64,000 nt of DNA from Hyparrhenia diplandra (GCA_015847255.1 JADLZK010007649.1:992001-1056000); one strand, 5' to 3'. Positions 1 through 11,059 are shown, counted from the stretch's first letter. Notes: a model not told the origin generated them from the letters alone. Program-made: numbers and translations.

Positions 1-160
1 TATGCCCATTCCAATCCTAAAAGATATATGCAATGCCTTTGGCTCGCCCTACCTCTTTTTCCAACTCTTTTTCTTTTTATTTTATTTTTATCAGTTAACC
101 CAACCAAGACGGCATGCCCAATAGACCATAGAGTGAGGCTTGTGTTTTCAAATAGGACCC
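1..160. repeat. Partial copy of local repeat unit U (tail part)
   Basis: This stretch matches the part of unit U that follows the 'cccattccaatcc' phrase, seen also near 7035, 21548, 39482, 50575, 53660 and 56073. The T-rich run after 'ctcgccctacc' is shared. The copy enters the window from the left edge, so its 5' part is not visible. The short reading frame across it is not a gene. Confidence 0.75.
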
Positions 161-164
161 TGTT

Positions 165-330
165 TGGTAAGGACATTTGGAAATTAGAACTAAAAGTTCT
201 ATTTAGTTTCTATGAAACCAAACGGGAGGGATTTTTTGACTCTTTACAAAATAAAAGTCTCTAGAAGCTCCTCCTTGTGATTCTTTTTCTAAAAGTTCCT
301 AGGACTAGAAAAAAAAGTCCATATGACCAA
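165..330. mobile_element. MITE-like sequence, family uncertain
   Basis: A 'ccctgtttggtaaggac' start and later 'agttcctaggactag' and 'aaaaaaaagtcc' stretches resemble Tourist-type MITEs, in which AGTCC/GGACT motifs face each other. I cannot fix both ends or a TAA/TTA target duplication, so the limits are approximate. Confidence 0.3.
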
Positions 331-984
331 CATAATCATCATGAAACCTTATTAGTCTCCTAAAAAATCATTGACGACAAAACTAGCTAAGGGTGAGAAG
401 AGCTTTATCAAGATCGAAACAATCACGACGATTAACATGTTGGGGAACGTATGTTATGGAAACTAGCCGTGTGCAAACTATGAAAACTACAATCAAAGGC
501 CATACGATTTGGATCCAACGTCCATGAAACAAGTCGGCTTTTTTCACTTAAACCCTCCCACCGGATATGCACGGATTAGATTTAAATTTAAACCCAATAT
601 GGAATACCCAGTGAAAACTATGTAACGAGATGATGTGGAATTGGAGACAAAGACGTTCGTTTGGGGCAACCAAAACACGTGGCGTGAGGGCGGCCATTTT
701 GCTTTCGGTCAATGCTAACGTTACGAGAAAAAGGCGGTGGGCCTTATGCATGGATCCACGTCTTCGCTAAGGATCCGAGGCCGGCGACACCAAATTACGC
801 TCATAGCAACGCACGTGCATATTTCCGGGTAACAAAAAAAAATTGTCTTAACTGAAGCGAAGTGGGCAAAGCTCGTGTCGCGGCAGCTCGGATGCAGATT
901 TGATTGGGTCGACCCAATTACCCAATACCCAAAACATAGAGCTTGGTGTAATTACTCATTTGGATTGACTGTTTTATTTTGGTG

Positions 985-1650
985 CTAAGCGGTGCCCAAC
1001 ACTTTGTGGGGAGCTAGGTAACCTAGTCCCACGATAGATGCTACGGCGGCCGTCGCCGCTGGAGGGCCTCGCCGCCACGAGTGCCTCCTCCAAGCGAGCT
1101 CCACCGCGAGCTTGATGTCACTTGAGTTCGGTTCGTTACCTTGAAGAGCCCTTTCGGCTCGATGAGTTGATCCAAGAAGAAACCCGCTTGTTCCGTCGCG
1201 GCGATGAAGTCCGTGTCGATAGATCGCCGTCGGAGATGTCGTCATCCTCCGGCCGTGCCCAAAATTTCTTTGTCTGATGGGCGGCGATGATCGATGGCAT
1301 GCACCGGCTTCGGCCGTTGACAAAGTTCGGCCGCCATGGGCGCGAACTCGGATCGCGGACGTTGACCTTCCTTGCAATGGCTCTCCTCGGTGCCCACATC
1401 GTCCCGTGGTGGAGGTCTAGGCGGTCGAAGAGCCCGCTTGATCGCGGGGGCAAGCGACAGACGTCGTTGGAATTTCCGGGCGCCCGGGAGATTCATTGTT
1501 GGACGCGCTACAGGACCTGCACGGTTGTTGAGTTGGGAATGGAAAGGAGGTCGGCGATGGGGAGCAGGCGGTGCCATCCGGCCAAGGGCATGCCGGCGAT
1601 GAGAGGCTAGACGGCGGCGGGTCAGGAGGCTCGGTCTTGGCGTCACTCAT
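985..1650 (-). pseudogene. Decayed GC-rich coding remnant, unknown product
   Basis: On the minus strand all three frames give long overlapping open stretches, and coding-like text jumps between them. One frame starts with MSDAKTEPPDPPPSS at 1650. Another carries the acidic string ARPEDDDISDGDLS near 1245. A third then reads DFIAATEQAGFLLDQLIE before stopping. The switches suggest one ancestral reading frame broken by indels. The acidic motif followed by a 'FI..A...GF..D.L' phrase faintly recalls ORF1 of grass LINEs, but that is a guess. It could equally be the first exon of a lost host gene. No neighbouring LINE ORF2 or poly-A supports either choice. Confidence 0.35.
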
Positions 1651-2042
1651 CTCTCACTCAATGGTAGCGTGGTAGCGTAGCAATGGCACTCACCTTGTGG
1701 CCTTTGCATTCGGGCACTTTTTCGCTTGTACGGTGATCTTTGCAACTCGCAAACAAAAGTTTTTCTGAAAGACAGATTGTGGCCACAAGTTTTTGTATAA
1801 GTCATACAACAAGCTTTATTAATCACTAAGCATGGAAAATAAATCTAGAGGGTGAGTCAATCTACTAGGAATGCACAAGACAACCAATGGAACCGTAGGC
1901 AGACCAGCGCATAGAAACTCTAGGTTAGGATACAATAGAAACCTTTAAGCTTTATATAGAGGCACAAACCCGAGCCCAAGCCTAAGTGATGTTTTGGCTC
2001 TTGGAAAGTGGAAACACAAGACACAGCTAGCGCTTGGAGGGC

Positions 2043-3545
2043 CTATGCGATAGCCCCACTTATCTGATTCGCCGAAAGGTCAAGCTTTTTGAGATGGAGA
2101 AGATCCCCAATACTCGCCGGTATTTCTCCAGCGAATTCATTTGATGATAGGTCTACTGTCTCAAGATTTGTCGCATTGCCTATTGACGAAGGTATGGCTC
2201 CAGAAAACTTATTCCTTGCCAACGAAAGAATGCTAAGCGACGCTGCGTTCCTGATGCCGGACCCAATGCCACCGGTGAACTGGTTATCCGCAAGGTCAAT
2301 GATAGTGACCTTGGGGAGACCCCACAACCCCTTAGGCACATCACCATAGAGCGAGTTCTTGCTGACCCGAAACCTCATGAGCGTCCTGCAACTAGCATAT
2401 GTCGCCGGTATTTTGCCAGAGAAATTGTTCTCTATCATGAGCAGCTTCTTCAAGGTGCCTTGCTTGCACATATGAGGTGGGATTGGCCGGACAAAGGGGT
2501 TCGTGCTCACGTCGATGAAGTCGAATTTTGCCAAGCTTGAATTTTGCCAAGCTCCCAAGGCTATGCGGCAATTCCCGGTGAGGCCGTTGTTGTAGAATGA
2601 AAGATTAACAAGATCCTTGAACTCGCCAAACTCCGGGGCACCTCACCCGAGAAGTTATTAAAGTTCGAGATACAAAGACACGAGCTGCGTGAGGTACCGA
2701 AGTTCGGAGAGGCTTCCAGTTAGGTTGTTCCTGGACGCGTCAAAGTACTGGAGCTTGCCAAGCTTTCTGAACCCGGCGGGAAAGTACCCAGATAGGGAAT
2801 TGTTGTACAGGACGAGGTGCTGCAGCATGGTGAGCTTGGTGATCTCCGGTGGTATCTCGCCAGTGAGATAGTTGTCGGAGAGACCCGGTCTCTGAGGTTC
2901 ACCAGTCGCCAATACTAGGGATCTTTGCCGCCGATATTGGCCGCGGACAGGTACAACACAGTGAGGTTCTTGAGCCCTGGTGACCTCGTTGAAGGAGTCT
3001 GTCGGCACTAAGAATGGGTTGTCGCCCGGCGCAAGCACGGGCGAGATCCGTCGTGGTGGCGAACGTGGCCCATGGGAACGCACCAACAAAGCAGTTGGCC
3101 GAGATATTGAGAGTACGGAGCTTCGTTAGCGGCGAGAGGTCTGGCACGGCGCCGTAGAAGCCGTTGAACGCGAGGTTCAGAACCTCAAGCCTGGTGCACC
3201 TGACCACACCATTGATTAGGCCCGCGAGCGCATTATCCGGGAGGGATAGCGTCGCGGCGCGCAGGTAGGGCGCTGCAGATTCTGCGAGCGGGACGGCAGC
3301 GGCGATGCCCTGGCCGTCAATATAGACGCCTGTGACGACTCCATGGCGGCGGGTCGCATGTGACGCCCGGTGAAGTTGCATGAGGAGGTGGCAGTAGCGT
3401 GCCACGTGGCGAAGAAAGCAGCAGCCGCGGTTGGGATGGTGAGGGCGGCGCTTGAAGGCGAGGGGAGCGCGCCCACCTCGAAGGCAGCGGTGACTGCACT
3501 CAAGGAGAAGATGGCCAAGAGGAGCAGGCAGAGGGTGGGCGGCAT
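2043..3545 (-). pseudogene. Broken LRR receptor-kinase ectodomain (HAIKU2-like)
   Basis: Read on the minus strand, a start at 3545 gives a signal peptide (MPPTLCLLLLAIFSLSAVTA). After a frame change come leucine-rich repeats of the plant LxxLxLxxNxLxGxIP type: near 3200-3060 (LEVLNLAFNGFYGAVP, LRTLNISANCF), near 2880-2660 (SDNYLTGEIPPEITKL) and near 2560-2043 (VDLSSNEFAGEIPASIG). The repeat text resembles class XI LRR receptor kinases such as HAIKU2. At least three frame changes separate the pieces. The final frame stops at 2043 just after LDLSANQISGAIA, so the rest of the ectodomain, the membrane helix and the whole kinase domain are absent. No kinase motif appears within 2 kb downstream. 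An intact family member would be about 950 residues. I read this as a truncated, frameshifted pseudogene; an expressed decoy ectodomain is unlikely given the broken frames. Confidence 0.8.
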
Positions 3546-3559
3546 GGCTGGAAACTGAG

Positions 3560-4000
3560 GACGGACCTTGGTTCTTTGGTGTCAAAACGCACCTTCGACT
3601 CAAGTCTCTGCATCATGAAGCCTCACTTAGCTCATTGGTCTCTTTTATCGTCCACTTCCGAGACAAGCTCGACGTCACTGCTTGCGACTCGTCGACGACG
3701 AGAGCGGGGTTGGTACAATTGCTTGACCGTTCACCTCAGCCGGCCGTCACACGTACGGCCAAGACGCAGTAGACATCCTTCCAAATATTTACTTCCAAAA
3801 TAGAAGTCCAAGAAGCAACGTACACTTACTGTACTAGTGGCAAAATGCGTATCTCACGGCACGACTGCCGTGCACGTTCATCAAGGGTTTTGCTCACCAA
3901 AACCTGAAAAAGTTAGAAGTACATGGACCTATGACACATGAGGGCAGCCCTCGGGGCAATTGGGAGGGCGCCATTATTGGCAGGACCTGATTTGTCGACA
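3560..4000. other. Spacer upstream of the LRR remnant, no gene seen
   Basis: The ancestral promoter of the LRR pseudogene would lie here. I see no clear TATA box facing it, no convincing reading frame and no repeat with definable ends. Confidence 0.5.
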
Positions 4001-4205
4001 GAAGCATGGTCACCGGATCAACCCAATCATCACGTACCAAACCGTTTTATTTCTCATTAAAAAACCATTGTTTTTTTAGCGAAATAAAAAAAATCATTGT
4101 TCACGACCAAAAATACTCCTACTTAAAATGCATGTTAGAGCACTGCATACGTGATTTAATTAATTTGTACAATTCCACGTTTTTGTGTGCCATCGTGTAC
4201 AATTA

Positions 4206-4443
4206 CTCCCTCCGTCCCAAAAAGAAAAGACATTTTCACTTTCCGTGAAACCTCGACCGACAATTATATATTAAAAGATATAAATGATTATATTAAGTAA
4301 TTAGTATCATCGAAAAGTAAGTCAAGTTTTTTAATAAATTTATTTAGAGACATAAATATTGCACATCTTTTATACAAATCGAATCAGACTTTTGAAACAA
4401 AAACCCAAAACGTTATTTTTTTTTTTGGGGGGTACGGAGGGTG
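4206..4443. mobile_element. Stowaway (Tc1/mariner) MITE, TA target
   Basis: It starts CTCCCTCCGTCCCAAAAAG and ends with a decayed 'ggggtacggagggtg'. TA dinucleotides flank both ends (4204-4205 and 4444-4445). The interior is AT-rich and non-coding. A shared but 3'-truncated copy sits at the paralogous place, 51079-51273, so this insertion is older than the block duplication. Confidence 0.85.
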
Positions 4444-4566
4444 TATACTTGTTCTCGTTAACGTGCTGACTGCAGAGGCAAGCCGGCTATTTTGTTACAT
4501 ATTCACGACTGCCCATGTTAGAGGCGCGGCCCGAAGCGAGAGATATGATGGCCCAACAGCCACGTA

Positions 4567-4826
4567 CTCCCTCCCTCGGGATGGTATTAGAAGTCGTTTA
4601 GGACAGCGACACGGTCTCCAAAACACAACTTTGACCTCTTATTATTATAAAAATATTTATGGAAATGTGATATATGTATACTTTTATCAAAGTATTTTTA
4701 AGACAAATCTTCTCATATAACTTTTACATTTACAAACTCAACAATTTAAAAGTTATTTATGATTTATATTCACGATGTTTGACCAAACCTTGTCCAAAAA
4801 CGACTTCTAATACCAGCCGGAGTGAG
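4567..4826. mobile_element. Stowaway MITE with an empty paralogous site
   Basis: The ends are CTCCCTCCCTCGGGATGG and the inverted 'ccagccggagtgag', with TA on both sides (4565-4566, 4827-4828). The interior contains 'agaagtcgttt' and its inverted partner 'aacgacttct', as in the GTCGTTTTGGAC-type Stowaways. At 51354-51370 the duplicate block reads straight through ('cacgtaagcatatc') with one TA, so this element arrived after the duplication. Confidence 0.93.
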
Positions 4827-5104
4827 TAAGCATATCTTGGTCGATGGAGGAGTCATGCATGATCAAAACCATGGTATGGAGTACAAGCATATGCAAGGCG
4901 AAGAGCAGTAAATTCAGAGTACAAGCAAAGCTTTGCATCAATAATTGTGCTTGCTTGCCAAGGGCGGATCTACAGTAGGTGCATGGGGTACAGCTGTCCC
5001 CCAAAAATTCTGTAAAAAATCAAGTACATATGCTTTACAAAAAAATTCTCAGCCCAACAACACTTTCTAGGCCCAATTAGCCACAAGTATTGATGTATAT
5101 ACTC

Positions 5105-5641
5105 TATAGATTTCCATGCGGCCCGGCTGCCCGACGGCCCGGCACGAGGCACGCTATTTTGGCCCGCCCAAGCACGGCACGGCCCGGTGGTCGACGGGCA
5201 CGCGACGGCACGGCGGGGGCAGCATGCGGGCTTGGGCCGACCCTCGGCGCACGGGGCACGGCACGGCCCGGAACGTTAAGAAAGGGGAGGCCCGGTGGCA
5301 AATATACTAGTGATAATATTGTATATATTTGGTATATTAGTCCCGATATTTTCATACTTGGTATAATATTATACATATATTTGGTATAATATTGTACAAA
5401 TTTCTTGAAATCTGTGTAAAAAATGATCATGTTTGAGTGTTTTTAAAAATCGCCCATGGGCCGGCACGGCACGGCATGGCACGGAAGGCACGATTTGGCC
5501 CGTGGGACGGCCTGGGCTCGAGGTCAGGCACGGAGCCCGGTGCGCCCGGTCCGCGGGGCACGGCGTGCCTTAGCGGCACGGCACGCGGCATGGCACGAGG
5601 CGTACCGGGCTGGCACGGCACGCCCCCGTTGGAAATCTATA
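5105..5641. mobile_element. Nested Dart-like non-autonomous hAT
   Basis: The inverted ends TATAGATTTCCA (left) and TATAGATTTCC (right, read inward) are flanked by a perfect 8-bp duplication ATATACTC at 5097-5104 and 5642-5649. Both subterminal regions are packed with GGCACGGC and GGCCCGG words. A central 130-bp AT-rich core contains TTGGTATAATATT repeats. GC-rich arms of this kind are typical of Ac-type elements such as rice nDart. The reading frames running through the arms are compositional artefacts. Confidence 0.88.
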
Positions 5642-5844
5642 ATATACTCATTGCCGATCTCCGATTGGTCGTCAAACGAAACGACGCGCCGCCGCCGCCG
5701 CGCGTGCAATTCCTTCGAAGACCTATATTTAGACTTGACGAGCAGGACTGTTGCAGCCGGCCGCCGCGCGTGCCAGGTGCAATTCCATCGAGGCATCGAA
5801 GACCTATATTTAGACTTGACGAGCAGGTGTGAGCGAGATCAGTA

Positions 5845-6117
5845 TTGCTCGCCGGCGGCTTGCAAGACCTGCTGACTGATCTTAATGAGCTCTCCATCAA
5901 ACTAGTTGAGACAAAGAAGCACGATCACTTTAAATTTGTTTATTTGTTGCTGAAATTGGTCCTTATCCTTCTAGTAGCTACTGCAAGTGTTGAGAGAATA
6001 TTTTCAGCAATGAACTATGTGAAGACCAAGCTTCGGAATAAGATGGGTGATCAATACTTAAATGATAGTTTGGTCACATTTATTGAGCGTGACTTTTTTT
6101 CGATGTGTAAGCAATGA
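5845..6117 (+). pseudogene. hAT transposase C-terminal dimerisation fragment
   Basis: The 90-residue frame ends with the hAT dimerisation signature: LVATASVERIFSAMNYVKTK, then KLRNKMGDQYLNDSLVTFIE, then a short tail and a TGA stop. In the family this region lets transposase subunits pair and completes the RNase-H-like fold. The DDE catalytic residues and the BED/TTF zinc finger that should lie upstream are missing, because the 5' part of the element is deleted and interrupted by the nested element. The fragment sits on the plus strand in the outer element and shares its orientation. Confidence 0.88.
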
Positions 6118-6739
6118 AGATATCATTAAACATTTTCAAACCATGGCAGAACGACGTGTGAAGCTTTAGCTACAAACTTGTATTAGAATTATGCAAAGTT
6201 GGAAACATGTAACTAGTTCTAATGGCAACTATTTATTGATTTATCATATCATTATTTATATCATGTTCATGTTGGTGAACTATATTTTTTTATCCGTACC
6301 CCCATGATTGAAATTCTAGATCCGCCACTGTTGCTTGCTTGCTTTTTTTTTTTTTTTTTTTGAAAGGTTTGCTTGCTTGTTTGTTTCTTCTCTAAAAGGT
6401 GAATCCATTGACGCAGCAAGAGGAGGCTCCAGGAAAGGAAACGGGAAAGTGCCGCGTTGACAGTGAGTGGCAGGCCCATTGGGACCGTCGAGATCGCGAT
6501 GAGATGACTTTGACTCGTGCCGTGCACTGCGGGGTCAACGCCCGACCGGGACCGGTAAGGAGGGTCCAAGATACTGTTGCCCTGCTGCTACAAAAGTACA
6601 GGTTTCACAAAGAGTACTACAAACTGTTGCCCTTCACCAAACGGGCGATGTTGACGCCCTGCCGTAGAGTGAATAGTGATGGGGACATGCCGCGTGATGA
6701 GGGACGATATTTTTGAATTAAAACGAGGGACGATATCCT

Positions 6740-7430
6740 GGGCCTTATGCATGGCATGGGCCTTTCGCTGATAGATCGGTAATGCATCTAGCTGTACGAC
6801 TATAGCTCGATCTACAATCACGTACCTGTACTGTACATACTCCTCTGCGGCAATATGATATCGTTAATTAATTAGTACCATATTGTTGTCATAGCCGTAT
6901 GGAAGCAGGCTCAAATAAGTGGTCAAAGCCCATATACATCGGAGTTAGGAGGAGGGGTTAAAGGGTCTTGAGCTAGCATTCACAAGCCGCGATGCTTAAT
7001 TGCTCGCAATTTGTCGGGTTGTTACTGGAGTGTCCCATTCCAATCGCCCAAAATAGTCAATGCTGTTGGCTCGCCCTACCTTCTTTCAACTCTTTTTGTT
7101 TTTGTTTTCCTAAATCGAGTTATTATTTTGTTAACGCCACCGTGTACAATTCTACTTGTTCTCATTGCGTGCTGACTGCCCCGTGCCCATGTTAGATAGA
7201 GTCCGTGGCCCGAACCAGAGATAGCCCAACAGCCATTGTATCTTGGTCGATGCGAATCATGGAGGAAGAAGCATTGTACGGAAGCATGAAAGCATGTTGA
7301 CATAGTAGCCCTGACCTCTCGCGTCGTCGTCAGTACGTCCGCGTGTTTCTCAGAAAAAATATGCACGTTGGCGTGGCACTTATATTGTGATGATATAGGA
7401 GGTAAGAAGGGCAAGATAGAGGTGCACTAC
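6740..7430. repeat. Unit U copy in block A
   Basis: The landmark 'caatatgatatcgttaat' at 6851 and the following 'tatggaagcaggctcaaata' recur in six places in the window. This copy runs to the LINE target site and resumes at 10246. Its end 'gtccgcgtgtttctcaga' (7337-7355) matches 54000-54017. Confidence 0.85.
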
Positions 7431-7591
7431 GGTTTTTTTTTTTTTTTCGAAAGCGTGCATATTGCACGTATTGCATTAAGGGATAATAGAGTTATTACAC
7501 GTTGTGCGCGTTAGCCAACCACATTGGCCACGACACACAAAAACACACTAACAAAGATCGCCGGCTGAAACGGCGGTGCGGGTGCGTTGTA

Positions 7592-10115
7592 CTAAAGAGA
7601 TAACCTATTGTGCGACTGTTGGTAAGCGACCGATACTCCTAGATGAGGTGCACTGCCGCCAGGAGGAAGGCCAGTTTCTTGAAGCCTGCGCCCGCCCAAG
7701 CCAACGCCTCCTCCTTGATGTTCTGGAAAAGGTGTGCCGGTGCTCTGGTCACTTTGTCGAAGGTTCTTCAGTTCCGCTCTTTCCATACTTCCCAGGTGAC
7801 GAGGAGGACCAAGGTGTCGAACCCCTTCTTGAATTCCTTGGGCACGCCTTTCCGAGGCGAGCCACCAAGAAATCAGGTTTTCACCTGTCGTCGGGCAAAG
7901 GCGATCCAACCCTGCGCGAGGCGAAGTAGTCGGTGCCACACCTCTCTAGTGTAGACGCGGGTGAGGAGCAGGTGGTCTCGCTGCTTCCGGTTGTTGAGAA
8001 CACGCCGCGCTGTCATCTAATGCTGCAAACCATGGCGCTACGCCATTCAGCTGTCCATAGTCTGCCGTGTAGCCCGAGCCAGAAGAAGAATTTGACCTTC
8101 GGCGGCGCCTTGGTACGCCACAGTTCCTTGGCGCCTAGAAGCTTCGTGGACCCCAGGAAGAAAGCCTTGTACGCGGACGCCGTTGTGTACTGGCCCGAGG
8201 CCGTCCATCTCCACACGAATCGGTCGTCTACCCCTGGCTGCAGTTCAATTCCCTGCAGCTTGTCCCACAGGTCACCGTACTCGACCAAAGCTTCCATGGT
8301 GTATGCTGATGAGACGTCCTGAATCCACCGGTCTTCCGGCATTGCGCCCCGCACGGTCCATTTCTTCGCCTTTGCTCCAACCGTTCGAACGGTCGGCGCC
8401 GTCTTGCGGATAGGTCCGTCCGGCAGCCGGGCATCGGTCCAGAATAGAGCGCGTGCTCCATCTCCAACCACCACGGATACCGAAGCCGCGAACATTCTCT
8501 CGACGTTGCGCTCCGGTTTTGTCGGCAGTACAGCACAAGCTGCATCTGGACATGTACGTCTAGTCCACTCCCATCGTAGACGCAGCGCGCCTCGTCGTCT
8601 TCGTGCAACCGTTGGCCATCGACTTTGTGTGCATCAAGGCAATCACGGACCTCTTTGCGGGCGTCGGGACTTAGGACTAACCTCGACAAATGCTCCGTCA
8701 CACCCATCGGATGCACCGGCGAGCAGATCAATGACATCCTACGGGTGTTCCCCCCGCCGACTTCAGCTCTTCCCCACCAAGTACCTTGGGGCCCCCTTGG
8801 CGGTCACGAGGCTACCACTTGAACATGAGCAAGCAATTGTGGATGCGGTGGCAGCAAAGATCCCGACTTGGAAAGCTGGGCTCATAAACCAGGCGGGACG
8901 GAAGGAGCTCGTCCAGACCATGATGTCCGCCGCCCCGGTACACGTCTCAATCTGCTACGCTCTCTCCGCTGGGGGATCAAGCATGTGGACAAGCGGCGTC
9001 GGGCTTTCCTTTGGGCGGGTCAAACACGGTGGCTGCGGGGAAGTGCCGTGTGGCATGGCCGATCGCGTGTTCCCCTGCGTGAGCAGGGGTGGTTTCGGCG
9101 TGGTAGCCTCGTGACCGCCAAGGGGCCCCAAGGTACTTGGTGGGGAAGAGCTGAAGTCGACGGGGAACACCTGTAGGATGTCATTGATCTGCTCGTCGGT
9201 GCATCCGATGGGTGTGACGGAGCATTTGTCGAGGTTAGTCCTAAGTCCCGACGCCCGCAAAGAGGTCCGGGATTGCCTTGATGCACACAAAGTCGATGGC
9301 CAACGGTTGCACGAAGACGACGAGGTCGTCCGCGTAGATGGCTGCGCGGTTCCTGATTTTGTTCCCGGGAGAGGGTGAGCTCATGTCGGCGCTCAGCCTC
9401 AGCAAGCAAGGCGTTGAGGACCTCCATCGTGATGACAAAGAGCAGCGGCGATAGCGGATCTCCCTGCCGAAGTCCACGAGCGTGGTAGATCGTCTACCCG
9501 GTCTTCCATTGGCCATCACCTTTGTGCTCGCGGTGCACAGCAAGGCCGAGATCCAGTCTCTCCATCGGCGTGGGAACCCAGCGTGCTCCAGCACTTCAAG
9601 CAAGAACGGCCAAGAGACGGAGTCGAACGCCTTGGCAAGGTCAACCTTGAGAAGGATCACCGCCACTTGCGAGAGTACAGCCAACGGCAAATGGAGTGCA
9701 CAGTCTTGAAGTTGTCGTGGATGCGACGCCCCTGATGAACGCAGTCTGGTTTGGTTGCACAAGTTCATGCATCCTCGGCGCAAGGCGGAGTGCAAGACAC
9801 TTGGCGAACAGCTTGCCGATGGAGTGGATGAGGCTGATAGGGCGGAAGTCTCCGATGTTTGCCGGGCACGCGTGCTTCTGCAGCAGCACCTTGGCTGCCT
9901 CATTAAGGTGGCTCAAGTCACACGGAAATCTGATCCCACCAAGCCTGGAACGCGCGCAGGATATCCTGGCCTATGACGGACCAGGCTACCTTGAAGAACC
10001 CGGCGGTGAAGCCGTCCGGCCCTGGAGCTCTGCCAGAGGGAGACTCGGCGACCGCCCGCGCGATTTCGTCCAGTGTGAACTGTGCAGCTTGCTCAGTTAG
10101 GTCCAAACGTGGCAA
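7592..10115 (-). pseudogene. LINE ORF2 remnant: RT and zf-RVT
   Basis: From right to left on the minus strand the text shows RT block 0/1 (SPSGRAPGPDGFTAGFFKVA, about 10050), RT block 2 (FRPISLIHSIGKLFAKCLALR, about 9840), the block A aspartate (ILLKVDLAKAFDSVSWPFLL, about 9640) and the catalytic AIYADDLVVF near 9340. The thumb follows, first on the minus strand to 9101 and then continuing inverted on the plus strand (8818-9100: IPTWKAGLINQAGRKELV). The zf-RVT region returns on the minus strand at 8495-8013 (LWRTKAPPKVKFFFWLGLHG). Several frameshifts occur, so no functional reverse transcriptase can be made. Both catalytic Asp residues of YADD are still readable. Confidence 0.9.
8590..9325. 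repeat. Large inverted repeat inside the LINE
   Basis: 8590-8817 (228 bp) is the reverse complement of 9101-9325 (225 bp) with few mismatches, separated by 283 bp (8818-9100). Both arms encode the same RT stretch, from just after YADD to the start of the thumb. The spacer encodes the next part of the thumb but in the plus orientation. Gene order on the minus strand is therefore A, inverted B, inverted A, then the zinc-finger region. Confidence 0.93.
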
Positions 10116-10439
10116 ACGGAGAGCCTCCAGGTGGACGCTGTGCAGTCTGAGGAAGGGGGCGTTCCCAGTAGCGAGTTGTACGCATCTCCTTCCCTGAGGT
10201 TCCTCGTCCGCGCGCGTTGCCTTGCCATGGTTCGTGCACTACGGTATTGTAGGAAAGAAGTTTGATAAGATATCGTCTTTGATAATTAAGGTACATACTA
10301 GGCTTAATCCTCATTGTTATAAAACAAACTAGGCATAATCCTCATTTGAAGGATAGTGTCCTGTACAAATGCTTCCATCTCACGATAGGGGTGGTTGGGT
10401 TCGGCCCACAGGTTCGCCAAACCCGCCCAAATTAACAAG

Positions 10440-10565
10440 AGATAATTAGGTATATGGTCCTGAAAAAAAAACTCCTCTTAGGTATTTGGCCTCTTTTTTA
10501 AAAAAAAATTAGCTATATGGCCTCAAAACAAATTTTAATTAGGTGTATGGCCTTCCGTCCAATCT
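10440..10565. repeat. Short imperfect tandem repeats
   Basis: Four imperfect copies of a 'ttaggtatatggcc' word are separated by A- or T-rich runs. It resembles transposon-subterminal or decayed satellite sequence, but I cannot place its ends. Confidence 0.55.
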
Positions 10566-10652
10566 GTTATGGTTAGCTGTTATGTTCTCCACTGTTGATC
10601 GCTTGAAGAGACGAATTTGCCCTTCGGTTAATAATACTTCACACCCCACGGC

Positions 10653-11056
10653 TCACGCTGACGCCTCCATCAGCTGACCCCGGTCTCTCCACACGATCGT
10701 TGTTGGATGTAGGTAAAAACACCGACGCCTCCAGGCCCGATGCCGCCGCCCCTGTCTCCTCCTACAGATCTGGCGCCACCTCATGCTTGTCATGCCCTGC
10801 ATCGGGTCCCTCGTCGCCGACCAGAGGGGCTGTGGCCGTTCTCGTGGCACGCGTGGCCGGGGGCCAGGGCGGTCTAGCGTGATGTACGACATCGAGGCCA
10901 GCGTGTGGACGACACTCCCGTACATGGCAAGGGAGCGGACGAGCCCAATGGCGCCCGCGTCCGCAGGAGGTTCGTCGTGGTCGGCAGTCCCGTGGTGGTC
11001 GGCGAGTACGTACAGGCTCCACGAAGGATGCGTCGTCGTCGTCGTCCTTGCGTCGG
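10653..11056 (-). other. GC-rich open region, unresolved
   Basis: Minus-strand frames are open over about 400 bp up to the CACTA insertion point. One reads SWSLYVLADHHGTADHDEPP and later LVRSLAMYGSVVHTLASMSY, which has the look of real protein. I do not recognise it firmly; a DUF1618-type grass protein is one weak possibility. The CACTA at 11060 cuts the frame, and no continuation is obvious after 12919. Confidence 0.3.
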
Positions 11057-11059
11057 GCA

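Larger units (their letters stand above)
4959..6330 (+). mobile_element. Tip100-like hAT transposon, decayed
   Basis: The terminal inverted repeats are CAAGGGCGGATCTA at the left and CAGTGGCGGATCTA (read inward) at the right. A perfect 8-bp target duplication TTGCTTGC lies at 4951-4958 and 6331-6338. The paralogous block at 51551-51558 has a single uninterrupted site. The element keeps only the 3' end of its transposase gene (5845-6117), and its 5' half is occupied by a second hAT at 5105-5641. The TIR type and the dimerisation domain fit the Tip100 branch of hATs. It cannot make its own transposase. Confidence 0.93.
7434..10233 (-). mobile_element. 5'-truncated L1 LINE with internal inversion
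   Basis: A 12-bp target duplication GTGCACTACGGT lies at 7422-7433 and 10234-10245. The poly-A tail appears as a T run at 7433-7447, so the element reads on the minus strand. Just before the tail is a grass-L1-like 3' end with a small hairpin ('gcgtgcatattgcacg'). Coding content covers only the RT and the zinc-finger RT-associated region; the endonuclease and ORF1 are absent, as expected from incomplete target-primed reverse transcription. The paralogous block at 54010-54030 lacks the element. The interior carries an unusual inverted duplication (8590-9325). Confidence 0.93.
4003..10380. repeat. Duplicated block A (paralogue of 50905-54165)
   Basis: The block runs in the same order as 50905-54165: 4011-4205 pairs with 50920-51077, 4489-4566 with 51280-51364, 4827-4958 with 51365-51558, 6331-6745 with about 51545-52164, 6740-7400 with 53337-54010, and 10246-10380 with 54019-54160. 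Every large gap in the alignment coincides with a transposon in one copy that has exact target duplications. The matching DNA holds no long reading frame, so what was duplicated is non-coding or long dead. Confidence 0.9.

Noticed and set aside
5437..5875. 139-aa and 131-aa frames
   Set aside because: They cross the boundary of the nested Dart-like element and arise from its GC-rich arms.
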